From Pontiellaceae bacterium B12227 (lineage in GTDB: Bacteria; Verrucomicrobiota; Kiritimatiellia; Kiritimatiellales; Pontiellaceae), in assembly GCA_029432775.1 (NCBI GenBank), contig JAROAZ010000023.1, positions 1-64,000 of the forward strand: a DNA stretch of 64,000 nucleotides. The letters are read 5' to 3'. Positions 9,840 to 18,576 of the stretch are shown here, in pieces (positions within the stretch are counted from its first letter, which is position 1; every line of letters begins with the position of its first letter). The translations under genes were made by a program, and so were the position numbers. The notes beneath the pieces were generated by a model that had not been told where the DNA came from, did not search any database, and was given only the letters and a program-made list of their open reading frames with translations.

Positions 9840-10919
9840 TCAGGAATCTCCCTTCATTCTGCGGCTCTGGCTCAGGGTCGATCGATAAAAACGGCTGAGC
9901 TTTTTATCGTGGTCCCTTTTTTCAAGGGCCGACTGCTCGTGGAATGCCGCCTCCTTCATTAACCGTACATAGTTGTCGTAGCGGGCCTTTGTGATGGCCC
10001 CCTCTTCCACCGAGGCAATCACGGCGCATCCTTTCGTATTCACATGGGAACAATCGTTGAATTTGCACTGCGCTGCCAGCCCCTGAATATCGTCAAAGGT
10101 TTCTTCGATGCCCTCATTCACATCCATATTCCCCAGCTCGCGCATGCCGGGGGTATCGACCACATGAGCGCCGTTATCGAGCGTAATCAGCTCGCGCCAG
10201 GTGGTGGAATGCACTCCTTTCCCATCGGATTCGCGGACCGGAAGTGTGAAGAGGTAATCTTCTTCTCCGAGCAGGTTATTCAACAGTGAGGTTTTTCCGA
10301 CTCCGGAAGTTCCGATGACACAATAGGTTTTTTCCGGCTCAAACAGCGCCATCACCTCTTCCAACCCACCCTGATCAACATTACTGAAGGCGTAAACCCG
10401 TGTGCCGGGCATCCGCTCTTCCACCTCGAGGGTTTTAATCGCCAACTCTTCCGGCGAGAGCAGATCCGATTTACTCAACAGAACCACCGGTTCAATGCCG
10501 CTTTCATTCACCATCACCAGATAGCGCTCAAGCCGCTTGAGGTTATAGCCGAGTCCGACCGTCTGCATAATGAAAGCGGTGTCGATGTTGGCCGCGATCA
10601 GCTGTGAGCGGCTTGTTTTTCCGGAAGCCTTCCTTTTGAGCGCGGACTGCCGGTCGAGTACGCGGAAAATGCGGCCGAAACTTTCATCATCAAAGTTTTT
10701 AACCAGAACCCAGTCTCCCACCGTGGGATAATCGAGCTTCGACCGGGCCTGATGCCTCATGCGGCCGGTCATTTTGGCCGCTTTGGTCTCTTTTCCGTTG
10801 GAAACTTCGCATTCGCCTTTATGAATGGCCGTCACGCGGGCAACCGTCAGATCCGCTTCCGTTTCCAAATCAATCTGATTAGAAAACCATTCATTATAGC
10901 CAAATTCTTCAAGGGTCAT
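9840..10919 (-). CDS. rsgA: Ribosome small-subunit-dependent GTPase A
   Basis: The 359-residue protein is the circularly permuted GTPase that acts in late 30S ribosome assembly. An N-terminal OB-fold region is followed by the permuted G domain with G4-like LLSKSDLL (about residue 145), the P-loop GTSGVGKTSLLNNLL (about 205), and DTPGMRELG (about 260). The C-terminal zinc site is CKFNDCSHVNTKGC (C-x4-C-x-H-x5-C), diagnostic of RsgA. The start follows AAAGGAA. It leads a two-gene operon with the thioesterase. A palindrome lies 12 bases upstream of the start. Confidence 0.96.
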   Translation of the reverse strand: MTLEEFGYNEWFSNQIDLETEADLTVARVTAIHKGECEVSNGKETKAAKMTGRMRHQARSKLDYPTVGDWVLVKNFDDESFGRIFRVLDRQSALKRKASGKTSRSQLIAANIDTAFIMQTVGLGYNLKRLERYLVMVNESGIEPVVLLSKSDLLSPEELAIKTLEVEERMPGTRVYAFSNVDQGGLEEVMALFEPEKTYCVIGTSGVGKTSLLNNLLGEEDYLFTLPVRESDGKGVHSTTWRELITLDNGAHVVDTPGMRELGNMDVNEGIEETFDDIQGLAAQCKFNDCSHVNTKGCAVIASVEEGAITKARYDNYVRLMKEAAFHEQSALEKRDHDKKLSRFYRSTLSQSRRMKGDS

Positions 10920-10930
10920 TCGGGATTCCT

Positions 10931-10945
10931 TTCCAATGATTGGAA
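10931..10945. repeat. TTCCA-N5-TGGAA palindrome (spacer ATGAT)
   Basis: Exact copy in the 5' leader region of rsgA, 12 bases before the ATG. Confidence 0.9.
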
Positions 10946-11070
10946 ATCCATAGCATGGAAACAGGAGGTTGCGAAATGGGAATGTGAGAGTTTTAGATAC
11001 AAAAAACCACCAAAGCAGGAGAAATCCGCTTTTATTCTAAAGTCTTATTGGTCAGCGACCTCAGGGCAAA

Positions 11071-11298
11071 TCAGGCATGACGCGCAATTTCAACTATCAC
11101 ATCATCGCCATAATAAGCCTTGGCTTTTTGTTCGAGCCCGCTGAGCACTTCATCCACCGTATCGCCGGCCGATGGCTCAAAACCGGGCAGGCATCCTTTA
11201 AAATGGCAGGATTGATCTGCTCGAATATAGCCTTCTGTAAGCTGCATGCCGTCTACGGGATGAACAATGACTTCCTCGTCTATGATATACCTATTCAT
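11071..11298 (-). CDS. Hypothetical 75-residue protein
   Basis: The start has a good GAGGACGTGAG site, 2-8 bases before ATG. The protein is acidic and soluble, with two cysteines in a compact loop (CHFKGCLPGF, about residues 32-41) and a C-terminal segment GLEQKAKAYYGDDVIVEIARHA. I do not recognise the family. It stands alone between rsgA and the PEGA gene. A 162-residue frame on the opposite strand covers the same bases and is considered a shadow. Confidence 0.6.
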   Translation of the reverse strand: MNRYIIDEEVIVHPVDGMQLTEGYIRADQSCHFKGCLPGFEPSAGDTVDEVLSGLEQKAKAYYGDDVIVEIARHA

Positions 11299-11338
11299 AA
11301 CTCACGTCCTCACAAAGAACTATATACATTGGTCTTCG

Positions 11339-11398
11339 CTGTTTTTCAATATTTTACGCTGAAAAACAGAGCTGAAAACATGAGTGATGAACACTCAT
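11339..11398. other. Two adjacent hairpins upstream of the 75-residue gene
   Basis: CTGTTTTTCA (11339-11348) pairs perfectly with TGAAAAACAG (11360-11369) around an 11-base loop. ATGAGTG (11380-11386) pairs with CACTCAT (11392-11398). Neither is followed by a clear T tract on the plus strand. On the minus strand they lie between the end of the PEGA gene and the next start, so they could be a terminator or an operator. Confidence 0.45.
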
Positions 11399-11476
11399 AT
11401 ACGTATGGCGTCATCAATGAACAAGCAGCAACTCCCGCCTTGCGCGGATACCGTTTTCTCCTGTCTGCAACGGGAA

Positions 11477-12628
11477 CTAGAAAGACTCAATGGACTCGCT
11501 GTCCAGCGTTCCAATGGCTGCTGCATCGGGATCATCGCGCTGCACGGGCGAAAGCGGTACATTAAGACTTTTAGGCGATGAGGGGCCCATTCCCACCACG
11601 GAGGACTCGTATCCTTTTTTCTTAATCTCAAAGACGCGCTCCCCCTCAACGATGGTTTTGAAAGGAGCTGTTCCGAGCTTTTCCAGCCCTCCGAGACGAT
11701 ATACATCCCCCCCCGGCGGATCCGTTTGAATCGTCTTATATGGAATTTCCTTCAGCTCAACCTGAAGGCGCTGAGGTGAGCTTGCGGCAACCGCAACAGA
11801 CCGGTCATAGAACCCCTCTTTTTTGATTTCAAACATGGCACTGCCTTCCACCTCAACGACGTAGGGGATGGTGCCCAGTTTTTCAATGCCTCCTGCGCGA
11901 TATACTTCCGCGCCCTGAGGTCCGGTGAGCGTCACCCGCGTCACCGGCTGGAGTTTGATCTGGATTCGATGAGGAGCGTTTCGGCTGATCAGGTCGAATT
12001 CAGATTTATAACCGGGCAGGCGGTACTCCAGCGCCGCTCCGGCTTCCACATTGAGACGGGCCGGAGTTATTCCGATCCGCTCCCCGGCAACCCGGTCGTA
12101 GATCTGCACAGAACCCTGCTCGGACGTGAACATGATGTCCTTGTAGAACGTCGATTTAAAGCCGGATTTGGACTTCAGCTCGACCTTATAGGAGCGGTTG
12201 GGCGTCAGATCGCGCTCCACGGAATGAAACCCTCTGAGGCTTAACACCACCCGGTCCGGACTGGCGAGATATAAACTGCATGGCGTAGTTCCAAGCTCTT
12301 TACCATCTGCAATTCGAACCACCTTCGCTCCGGGCGGCTGTGAATCCAGACGGGTTTTCCCGATCCACTGCAAATCAAAATGGAGTCGCTTTTTATCCAG
12401 CGAACTGACCACGACCTGCTCCTCCACATATCCGTAGCGCCTGAGCTGCAACGTGCGCTCGCCGGACATCAGATTGAAACTGTAGGGAGTGCGGCCGATC
12501 TTTTCATCATTCTCATAAATATCCGCGGCGGGCGCGGAAGTAAGGGTGAAGGTTGAACAACCGAACCCCAAACCAATGGCCGCCAACATCAAGCCCCGAA
12601 CCAATCCTTTAACCAGTCTGCTATGCAT
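11477..12628 (-). CDS. Lipoprotein with about five PEGA repeats
   Basis: I place the start at the ATG at 12628 because GGGAG lies 5 bases before it and a lipoprotein-like leader follows directly (hydrophobic helix ending GFGC, Cys about residue 24). The mature 383-residue protein is built of PEGA-type beta repeats: SAPAADIYENDEKIGRTPY, SQPPGAKVVRIADGKELGTTP, GERIGITP, GPQGAEVYRAGGIEKLGTIP and DPPGGDVYRLGGLEKLGTAP. PEGA domains are found in surface and periplasmic proteins and have no enzymatic role. The gene is the last of a tight three-gene unit with the ExbD-like and MotA/ExbB-like genes, which suggests it is the periplasmic or outer-membrane partner of that complex. That role is inference. 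Confidence 0.82.
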   Translation of the reverse strand: MHSRLVKGLVRGLMLAAIGLGFGCSTFTLTSAPAADIYENDEKIGRTPYSFNLMSGERTLQLRRYGYVEEQVVVSSLDKKRLHFDLQWIGKTRLDSQPPGAKVVRIADGKELGTTPCSLYLASPDRVVLSLRGFHSVERDLTPNRSYKVELKSKSGFKSTFYKDIMFTSEQGSVQIYDRVAGERIGITPARLNVEAGAALEYRLPGYKSEFDLISRNAPHRIQIKLQPVTRVTLTGPQGAEVYRAGGIEKLGTIPYVVEVEGSAMFEIKKEGFYDRSVAVAASSPQRLQVELKEIPYKTIQTDPPGGDVYRLGGLEKLGTAPFKTIVEGERVFEIKKKGYESSVVGMGPSSPKSLNVPLSPVQRDDPDAAAIGTLDSESIESF

Positions 12629-12650
12629 ATGAACTCCCTGCCGCCCTTTA

Positions 12651-13862
12651 CTAGAGCGAACCCTCAATTGTTAGCCGGTCAAATCCAAGCCGGTCAAGAA
12701 ACTCACTGTAGAACCACTTCGGCGGATCCGGTTGCTCCGCTTCGCAATGGGCAACATATGCACTCCATGCTTCGGGATAAGCCAATAGTGGTGGAAGAAA
12801 ATAAGCTTCAGGGTCTGCCCGCAACCGCCCTTCAAGCAAGGCGGCAGACGCATCCAGCTGCGCCAGAGCCGCCCGGGCTCTTTCATCCATGCGGCTTCCG
12901 GTATAGCCCGCATTACCCAGAATTTCATAAATCTTACGCAACTCACTGGTGGAACGGTCCGGGAAAGAATACTGCCGGTATGCCTCAGCGGCTTTGTTAA
13001 AACCGTTCTTATCAAAAAATTCGATGCGCTTATTGGTTTCCAAACCGGCCTTCACCCAGCTTTCGCCCAGAAACTCGATCTCCGTGAGCCCCGAAGAAAA
13101 GCCACCCAGCCAGGCCAGCGATCCATCATCCAGTGCTTCGGGCAACTTATAGGCTTTATGGCCGATAATTACAAAGTGAAGCTCCTCCCCTTGTGCATCG
13201 CGCCGGGTCTGCGTTTCCACATAAATCCTCGTGCGTGCTTTGCTGTATTCTTCCGGGCGGCGCATGGCATAGGTGGGATTTTCATAAATCGACCAGACCG
13301 AAGAGAGCATTCTTTTCGCCAGGAGGCGGTCCGCATTCACACGATAACCGTTTTGCACAGCCGGCTCATACACCATCTGCTTATCCAGAATCGATGGAAT
13401 CAGCAGGGCCGTAGGCTCTCCTTCTGCACTGAAGGAGCCGGGCTCAATCCCCGGAGCAAGCTGCAGGAACTGATACAGAGACAGGTCAAGCTGCTGAGCA
13501 AAGGTTTCATCTTCGCCCAAAGCAACTGTGCTGCCTTCGCGCACGTCTGTGGCAATCATGGCCAGCGACGGACTGAACAGATGCACCGCCACATACGGCT
13601 TCCCCGCAAACAAGGCACGCTCCACGGCAAACCGGTCTGAAGTGGTTTTCCCGAAATCGGGCACCGTGCACTCAAGGTGCAGGGACGGGCGCATTACACC
13701 GCCACTGAATTTACTGCGGTTGATCTGCACACTGACATTCTGCGTAATACTGATGGCCAGCAGGGTCACCAGCAACAGCGCCACCACAAGCGTACACAAC
13801 GCAATGTCCGAGAATGATTCGTAGATCGAACCTTCATCTTCATCGTTCAGAAAATCTTCCAC
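12651..13862 (-). CDS. ExbD/TolR/MotB-like single-pass membrane protein with unusual C-terminal domain
   Basis: The 403-residue protein starts with GTG four codons past the stop of the MotA/ExbB-like gene. It has a short acidic cytoplasmic head (EDFLNDEDEGSIYESFSDIALC) and one membrane helix at about residues 23-45 carrying polar residues; this is the layout of ExbD, TolR and MotB. The large periplasmic part is not OmpA-like and I cannot assign it; it contains a helical stretch rich in Arg/Glu around residues 290-350. Gene order (large multi-pass partner first, this second) matches proton-channel pairs. The neighbour downstream is the PEGA lipoprotein. Family membership is inferred from topology and context. 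Confidence 0.7.
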   Translation of the reverse strand: MEDFLNDEDEGSIYESFSDIALCTLVVALLLVTLLAISITQNVSVQINRSKFSGGVMRPSLHLECTVPDFGKTTSDRFAVERALFAGKPYVAVHLFSPSLAMIATDVREGSTVALGEDETFAQQLDLSLYQFLQLAPGIEPGSFSAEGEPTALLIPSILDKQMVYEPAVQNGYRVNADRLLAKRMLSSVWSIYENPTYAMRRPEEYSKARTRIYVETQTRRDAQGEELHFVIIGHKAYKLPEALDDGSLAWLGGFSSGLTEIEFLGESWVKAGLETNKRIEFFDKNGFNKAAEAYRQYSFPDRSTSELRKIYEILGNAGYTGSRMDERARAALAQLDASAALLEGRLRADPEAYFLPPLLAYPEAWSAYVAHCEAEQPDPPKWFYSEFLDRLGFDRLTIEGSL

Positions 13863-13865
13863 AGC

Positions 13866-15668
13866 TTAGCCCTCTTCAGATGACCCATCAGACTCATTCG
13901 AACTGACCGCACCCACCAGCCCCGAAAGCATCGAAGCCGCCTCGTTCAACTTTCCTGCCAGATCAGCCGCCTTGGCATTCAGGCGGCCTTCCGCATCTTT
14001 TCTTGAGTTTTCAACCGATTTCTCGACGTTGGCTACAAAGCCGGCCAACTGGGCGTCAGCCTGACTGTTGGCTTTCTGAGTTGCAGTCTCCACAGAATGA
14101 ATCATGGCCTGCAGACGCTCATCAGCCACCCGGCTGGCATCCGCCGTGGTTTTGCCGATTGCATCTGTCAGCAATTCGAGTCGCCCATTTGCTTTTTCAT
14201 CCGCCGACTCAATCATGTCGCCGATACGCTGCAGCGAAGCCGCCATGCGCTCCTCGGCCTGACGGTTCGTCGCTTCAATATTGGTCTGCATGGCCTCAGA
14301 AGCCGCATTAAGATGCTCCGCAACCTTCCGCCCGGACTCATCCACCGATTTGCCCAGTGTTTCGGAGGATAGGGTCAGGCGTTCATCAGCGCGCTGATTT
14401 GCCGCTTCAATACTGTCGGAAATCGAAGTTGCCAGCGCATGGGCCTGCTCACCGGCCTTTTCATTTGCCTGAGAAAGAGCGGCAGTAATCGACTGCAACC
14501 GCTCATCAGCCCGCTGATTCGTGGCTTCGAGGCTGCTGCTCATGGCCTCTATCAGAGCGCCGGTGCGCTCGTTTGTCTGGTTCGTCGAGTTGTCCAGAGC
14601 AAGTGTTACTGCGCTCAAACGCTCATCCGCCTGACGGGTGGTCCCCTCAACAGCCTGTGATATGGCCTCAATCAGCACATTAGCACGGGCGGCACTCTCT
14701 TCGGTCGATTGCTGCAGCGAAGCTGTTAAAGCCTGCAACCGCTCATCTGACTGACGTGAAGTTTCTTCCAGCGAACCGGAGATGGAATCAATCAGCTGCT
14801 CTGTGCGCGCCGTGGCCTGTTCACTGGTCCGCGCGACCGTTGCAACCAGAACGTCCAGGCCTTCGGAAAGAACCGCCTGCTTGGAATCAATGGTGTCAAT
14901 GGCTGTTCCAAAGCTGTTGCCTAAAGAGTCCACCTGCTCATTGAGCACGGAAATTCTCGATTCAAGCTCATTGAGCGCCTCGCTGGAATTTCGCGAAAAC
15001 TGAGGAGCAATCACCAATTCACTGAAGCGCAATGCATCTGCCACCAGTGTTGCGGCCGATTTTTTCATTTCAGCACTGAGCACCTTGAGTACCACACCGC
15101 CCAGCAACGCACCGAAGAACGTGGTATAAAATGCCGTACCCATCCCGGATACGGTCTGCTTCATACCCTCTTTCATCTGGGCAAAGTCAGCACTGTTCGA
15201 CTGTAGAACCAGCCCCAGGCCGGTCACCGTAATGATAAGGCCCACCACCGTTCCAAGGAGCCCCACTGTAATGAGCATACCGGCAATCACTCCAATATTA
15301 CCCACGCGGCTCTTGAGCTTTACCCCATAGGCGGTAATCAGGTTCCGGACTTCAATACGGTCCCCGCGACGGAGCCGCTCGAGAGCCGAATCAAACAAAG
15401 CGGCCGCATCCGAACTGTTCCGGCTGCCAACCTCATTCTCCTCGTTCATTTTTCTCAGCGACCTGAATTCCGACTCCAGATACCACGCGGCTCTTAAGGA
15501 CGACAGGAAGCCAAAAATGAAAATCCCGAAAATCAGCCAGGTAATATTACTGGAATCAGCGGTAAATCCCTTAACAAAGTGCTTCCAGGTGACCGTCAGA
15601 AAAACGCCCAGCACAATGACGCTCCAGAAAAACCAGGTCATGATGGGCGATACGCTTTTTTTTGCCAT
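13866..15668 (-). CDS. MotA/TolQ/ExbB-like proton-channel protein with long repeated coiled-coil tail
   Basis: The ATG at 15668 follows GGAGAGG; the 20 codons upstream are rejected. The 600-residue protein has two N-terminal membrane helices (about 10-30 and 38-60), a cytoplasmic loop, and a second helical pair (about 118-150, GVIAGMLITVGLLGTVVGLI; and about 165-190, GMGTAFYTTFFGALLGG), the hallmark of the MotA/TolQ/ExbB domain. The C-terminal 400 residues are an Ala/Glu/Gln-rich helical rod in which DERL recurs every 40 residues (QADERL, QADERL, RADERL, RADERL), with further degenerate units after. A long cytoplasmic tail of this kind is known in ZorA-type proteins. The ExbD-like gene follows 3 bases later. 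Confidence 0.85.
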   Translation of the reverse strand: MAKKSVSPIMTWFFWSVIVLGVFLTVTWKHFVKGFTADSSNITWLIFGIFIFGFLSSLRAAWYLESEFRSLRKMNEENEVGSRNSSDAAALFDSALERLRRGDRIEVRNLITAYGVKLKSRVGNIGVIAGMLITVGLLGTVVGLIITVTGLGLVLQSNSADFAQMKEGMKQTVSGMGTAFYTTFFGALLGGVVLKVLSAEMKKSAATLVADALRFSELVIAPQFSRNSSEALNELESRISVLNEQVDSLGNSFGTAIDTIDSKQAVLSEGLDVLVATVARTSEQATARTEQLIDSISGSLEETSRQSDERLQALTASLQQSTEESAARANVLIEAISQAVEGTTRQADERLSAVTLALDNSTNQTNERTGALIEAMSSSLEATNQRADERLQSITAALSQANEKAGEQAHALATSISDSIEAANQRADERLTLSSETLGKSVDESGRKVAEHLNAASEAMQTNIEATNRQAEERMAASLQRIGDMIESADEKANGRLELLTDAIGKTTADASRVADERLQAMIHSVETATQKANSQADAQLAGFVANVEKSVENSRKDAEGRLNAKAADLAGKLNEAASMLSGLVGAVSSNESDGSSEEG

Positions 15669-15954
15669 AACTGAATCCTCTCCTAAAATCCCGGCACTAC
15701 CTCCCAGTATATGTACCGACCTAAACAATCATTCACATCTTCATAAAGCGATAATTTGGCGGTAACTATGGCAGAAATTGCGCCCATGAACATAATTAAT
15801 TTTAGAATACTTAATCCCCGAAACCGACCCGTATTTCATCGCAAACCCCGGCACATTTACCGACAGTCAAAACCGTTGCACCACACGAAGAACGCTTTCC
15901 AAACGCTGTAAAAGAAGATACATTCCGTGATTACTTTTTAAGGAGAAAAACACC

Positions 15955-16473
15955 ATGCAGCAGATTCGCGATGCCATTCGTAACATATCCGATTTCCCTA
16001 AGCCCGGAATTGATTTTAAAGATATCACCCCGCTCCTGGCCAGCGGCCCCCTTTTCAAAAAAACGATCGATGCCTTTGCCGAACGGCATAAAGACAACCG
16101 GATTGATGTCGTGGTGGGGATTGAGGCGCGCGGCTTTATCTTTGCCTCCGCACTTGCCTATGCCCTGGAAGCAGGAACCTGCCTAGTGCGCAAGCCCGGC
16201 AAACTCCCGCATACGGTGCACCGCGAGTCCTATGAACTCGAATACGGAACCGATGCCGTTGAAATTCATCTCGATGCGTTCGAGCCCGGTCAGCGCATCC
16301 TGATCATCGACGATGTGCTCGCCACCGGCGGAACCGTGGGAGCCACCGCCCGGCTGATCCGCAGCAATTTTGATGTTGAGGTGGTTGAACTCAACTTTCT
16401 CATGGAAATCGGCTTCCTGAACGGGCGCGAAAAACTGGTAGGCGAAAAGATTTTCACCCTGATCAACGACTGA
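15955..16473 (+). CDS. apt: Adenine phosphoribosyltransferase
   Basis: The 172-residue enzyme converts adenine and PRPP to AMP in purine salvage. It has the family N-terminus IRNISDFPKPGIDFKDITPLL and the PRPP-binding loop ILIIDDVLATGGTVGAT at about residues 118-134. The length is typical. AAGGAG precedes the ATG at good spacing. It is divergent from the MotA-like gene, with a 286-base AT-rich gap that must hold both promoters, and it ends at a strong hairpin terminator. Confidence 0.96.
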   Translation: MQQIRDAIRNISDFPKPGIDFKDITPLLASGPLFKKTIDAFAERHKDNRIDVVVGIEARGFIFASALAYALEAGTCLVRKPGKLPHTVHRESYELEYGTDAVEIHLDAFEPGQRILIIDDVLATGGTVGATARLIRSNFDVEVVELNFLMEIGFLNGREKLVGEKIFTLIND

Positions 16474-16511
16474 TCGGTCGTGCATCGGACCGGATAAATA
16501 TTCAGGTTTCC

Positions 16512-16537
16512 AGAGCCCGGAATTTATTCCGGGCTCT
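16512..16537 (+). terminator. Hairpin terminator after apt
   Basis: AGAGCCCGGAA (16512-16522) pairs with TTCCGGGCTCT (16527-16537) around a 4-base loop, followed by TTAAAAATT. It overlaps the stop codon of the convergent peroxiredoxin gene. Confidence 0.75.
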
Positions 16538-17081
16538 TTAAAAATTTGAGCACATCGGCCAGGTCAGCAGTCGCCTTTACCTGCTCGGCCTTGTAAACAA
16601 TCTTTCCGGCGGGATCAATAATGAAGGTCCAGCGGGACGTGGTTGCTGAACGTTTCAGCGAAACGGTTTCGCCCCCCACCTTTCGTTCAATCATCTTCTC
16701 GCCACGTTTAACCGGCACGCCGAACGATTCTGCAATGGCCCCCTCCGGATCCGACAGCAGGGGGAAATTCAGATTTTCCGAAGTCTGGAACCATTTCAGA
16801 TTCTGCACGGCATCTCCACTGATGCCGATCACAGTAAAATCAGGGTTCGCCCCCTTCAGATGATCGCGGTATGCACAGGCCTGTTTGGTGCAGCCACCGG
16901 TCATGGCGGCAGGATAGAAATAGACCACAATCGGCTTCCCGCCTAAATGATCTTTCAGGTTCCACTCCTTGCCGTCCTGATTTTTTGCACTGAACACCGG
17001 AGCCGCCGCCCCCTTCTCAAGCGCACCGACCGAAAGAGCACACGCAATACTTCCAATGATTCCAATCATGAATTTATTCAT
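16524..17081 (-). CDS. Exported peroxiredoxin (AhpC/TSA, BCP-like)
   Basis: The 185-residue protein has a signal peptide (IGIIGSIACALSVGA) and then a thioredoxin-fold peroxidase domain. The motif FYPAAMTGGCTKQACAYRD (about residues 56-74) aligns with the BCP/PrxQ active site: GGCTKQACAYRD carries the peroxidatic Cys and, five residues on, a second Cys as in PrxQ. It should reduce peroxides using a thiol donor, here in the periplasm. It lies in the same direction as the coiled-coil lipoprotein gene upstream but is separated from it by a terminator. Confidence 0.88.
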   Translation of the reverse strand: MNKFMIGIIGSIACALSVGALEKGAAAPVFSAKNQDGKEWNLKDHLGGKPIVVYFYPAAMTGGCTKQACAYRDHLKGANPDFTVIGISGDAVQNLKWFQTSENLNFPLLSDPEGAIAESFGVPVKRGEKMIERKVGGETVSLKRSATTSRWTFIIDPAGKIVYKAEQVKATADLADVLKFLKSPE

Positions 17082-17124
17082 TATAGCCTCCTGCTGAAGA
17101 TTCTAGCGGCATCCGGATAATAAA

Positions 17125-17148
17125 AAAGCCCGGAATGATCCGGGCTTT
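17125..17148 (-). terminator. Rho-independent terminator after the coiled-coil lipoprotein gene
   Basis: AAAGCCCGGA (17125-17134) pairs with TCCGGGCTTT (17139-17148). On the minus strand it is followed by a run of T residues, in the right place 22 bases after the stop at 17171. Confidence 0.85.
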
Positions 17149-17170
17149 CAACAACACGATTGTATCAGAA

Positions 17171-17746
17171 TTAGAAGGTGCTCATCTGATCCAGCAGGCT
17201 GCTTGCTTTCTGTGCATCGCTCTGCGGAGCAGTATCAGCCGGGAAATCGTCCATAACAGAAGCAGCAGGTTCAGCTGCAGCCGGTGCCGGCTCACTGATT
17301 GCACTCATGTTTTTCTGGAACATTTCAAAACGACGTTTGAGTTCCTGATATTCAACATCCAGTGTGCTGTACTTGTTTTCAGCTTCCATAGCATCATCCT
17401 GCGCTGCGGCAGTCCGGGACTTGGAAGTTTTCAGTTCAGATTCCAGTTTAGCAACTTTAGACTTTTCAGAAGCCAGTGCTTTAGAAGTTTCAGCACTCTT
17501 CTGCTGAAGACCTTGAATACGCTCTGTGGCATCATCCAGCTCAATGCGGTTCTGACGCACTTTCGCTTTTTCGTTTTTGATGATCGTTTCTTTATCTGCG
17601 ATATCGCCTTTCAGCTTATCAACTTCTTTCTGATGCTCGGTGTTGATGCCATCGATAATCATATTGTGCTCTTCTTCCGGAATTCCACAGCCGGTAAGCA
17701 TTCCAATTGCAAATCCTGACGCCAACAACATTGCCAATTTTTTCAT
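17171..17746 (-). CDS. Coiled-coil lipoprotein
   Basis: The 191-residue product has a lipobox LTGC with Cys at residue 20. Residues 30-145 form an almost uninterrupted charged coiled coil (many K/E/Q, no Pro or Gly). An Ala/Pro-rich linker and a short C-terminus ending LLDQMSTF follow. No enzymatic motif is present. It is most likely an envelope-anchored structural or spacer protein. It is monocistronic, with its own terminator. I do not recognise a named family. Confidence 0.82.
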   Translation of the reverse strand: MKKLAMLLASGFAIGMLTGCGIPEEEHNMIIDGINTEHQKEVDKLKGDIADKETIIKNEKAKVRQNRIELDDATERIQGLQQKSAETSKALASEKSKVAKLESELKTSKSRTAAAQDDAMEAENKYSTLDVEYQELKRRFEMFQKNMSAISEPAPAAAEPAASVMDDFPADTAPQSDAQKASSLLDQMSTF

Positions 17747-17870
17747 GAGTATTCCTTCCTCCGTTATAGGTTATTATACAGCTTTTCCCCAGAAATGAAT
17801 CTCAGTATAGGTGTGGTTTTAATAATTTCAATACCTCATCAGTGGAAAATATTAATGTTTTTCAAGAGCC

Positions 17871-18449
17871 TTAAACCAAATCGCATGCTTCCGGCGGCAT
17901 CCACTTGCGGTCTTTACCCTCCCATTTCACATTACAGCCGACCGGATTCGTCACCGGATTCGTCACCGGTTTTCCCGCAATAAGCTCGGTCAGTGCATCC
18001 GCCAGCTCATGCGTGGTCGACTGCGTATGATCCCGCGGCGTATCAATGGCCCGTCCCACATAGACCAGCTTCCGGCTTTCATCGAATACATAAAAATGCG
18101 GTGTACGCAGCGCGCCGTAGGCCTCTGCCACATCCTGCGAAGCGTCGTGCAGATAGAGCCAGGGGAACTGATGCTCCGCCATCCGCTCAACCATATGCTC
18201 CCAACTGTCTTCCTCATAGGTATTCGGACTGTTGGAGTTAATGGCCACAAAACGCACACTCTGATCCGCAAACCGGTCAGCTGTTTTTCGCGTATTCTCA
18301 TCCGAACCAATTACATAGGGACAATGGTTACAAGTGAAGAAAATCACCAGCAGCTTTTCGCTGAAGTCGTTCAGCCCATAGGTTTTTCCATCCGTTGCCG
18401 GCAGGTTGAACGCAGGAGCCTGCGCTCCGATTTCCAAAGTAAATGCCAT
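17871..18449 (-). CDS. Thioredoxin-family protein (AhpC/TSA-like)
   Basis: The 192-residue protein has no signal peptide and carries a thioredoxin-fold with FFTCNHCPYV (CxxC at about residues 39-42) and the downstream cis-Pro region LRTPHFYVFD. It matches the 'thioredoxin family protein' group with a C-terminal GCNVKWEG segment. A perfect 12-base tandem duplication at 17941-17964 doubles the residues V-T-N-P just before that segment. Function as a thiol-disulfide oxidoreductase or peroxiredoxin-like enzyme is inferred. It is divergent from deoB. Confidence 0.85.
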   Translation of the reverse strand: MAFTLEIGAQAPAFNLPATDGKTYGLNDFSEKLLVIFFTCNHCPYVIGSDENTRKTADRFADQSVRFVAINSNSPNTYEEDSWEHMVERMAEHQFPWLYLHDASQDVAEAYGALRTPHFYVFDESRKLVYVGRAIDTPRDHTQSTTHELADALTELIAGKPVTNPVTNPVGCNVKWEGKDRKWMPPEACDLV

Positions 18450-18484
18450 AATGAATCTCCAGTTGAATTGCCGCCTATTCTCCC

Positions 18485-18499
18485 TTCCAACCTCTGGAA
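18485..18499. repeat. TTCCA-N5-TGGAA palindrome (spacer ACCTC)
   Basis: Exact copy in the divergent region between the thioredoxin-like gene and deoB. Confidence 0.9.
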
Positions 18500-18576
18500 A
18501 TCAATCCAATTCCCGAAAAACAGTACCGTTCTATTCCGCTTTCCAACCAGTATAAAAGCGGGTAGCCTCTTTTGTT

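Noticed and set aside
11077..11565. 162-codon plus-strand frame
   Set aside because: It overlaps the 75-residue minus gene, which has a good ribosome-binding site, and runs into the PEGA gene antisense.
13866..15668. Methyl-accepting chemotaxis protein
   Set aside because: The Ala/Glu-rich tail resembles MCP signalling helices, but the hairpin-tip motif is absent and four helices of the MotA/TolQ type are present.
11477..15668. Complete Zorya defence system
   Set aside because: The MotA-like tail is suggestive, but ZorC, ZorD and ZorE are missing and the second gene lacks an OmpA domain; only partial resemblance is claimed.
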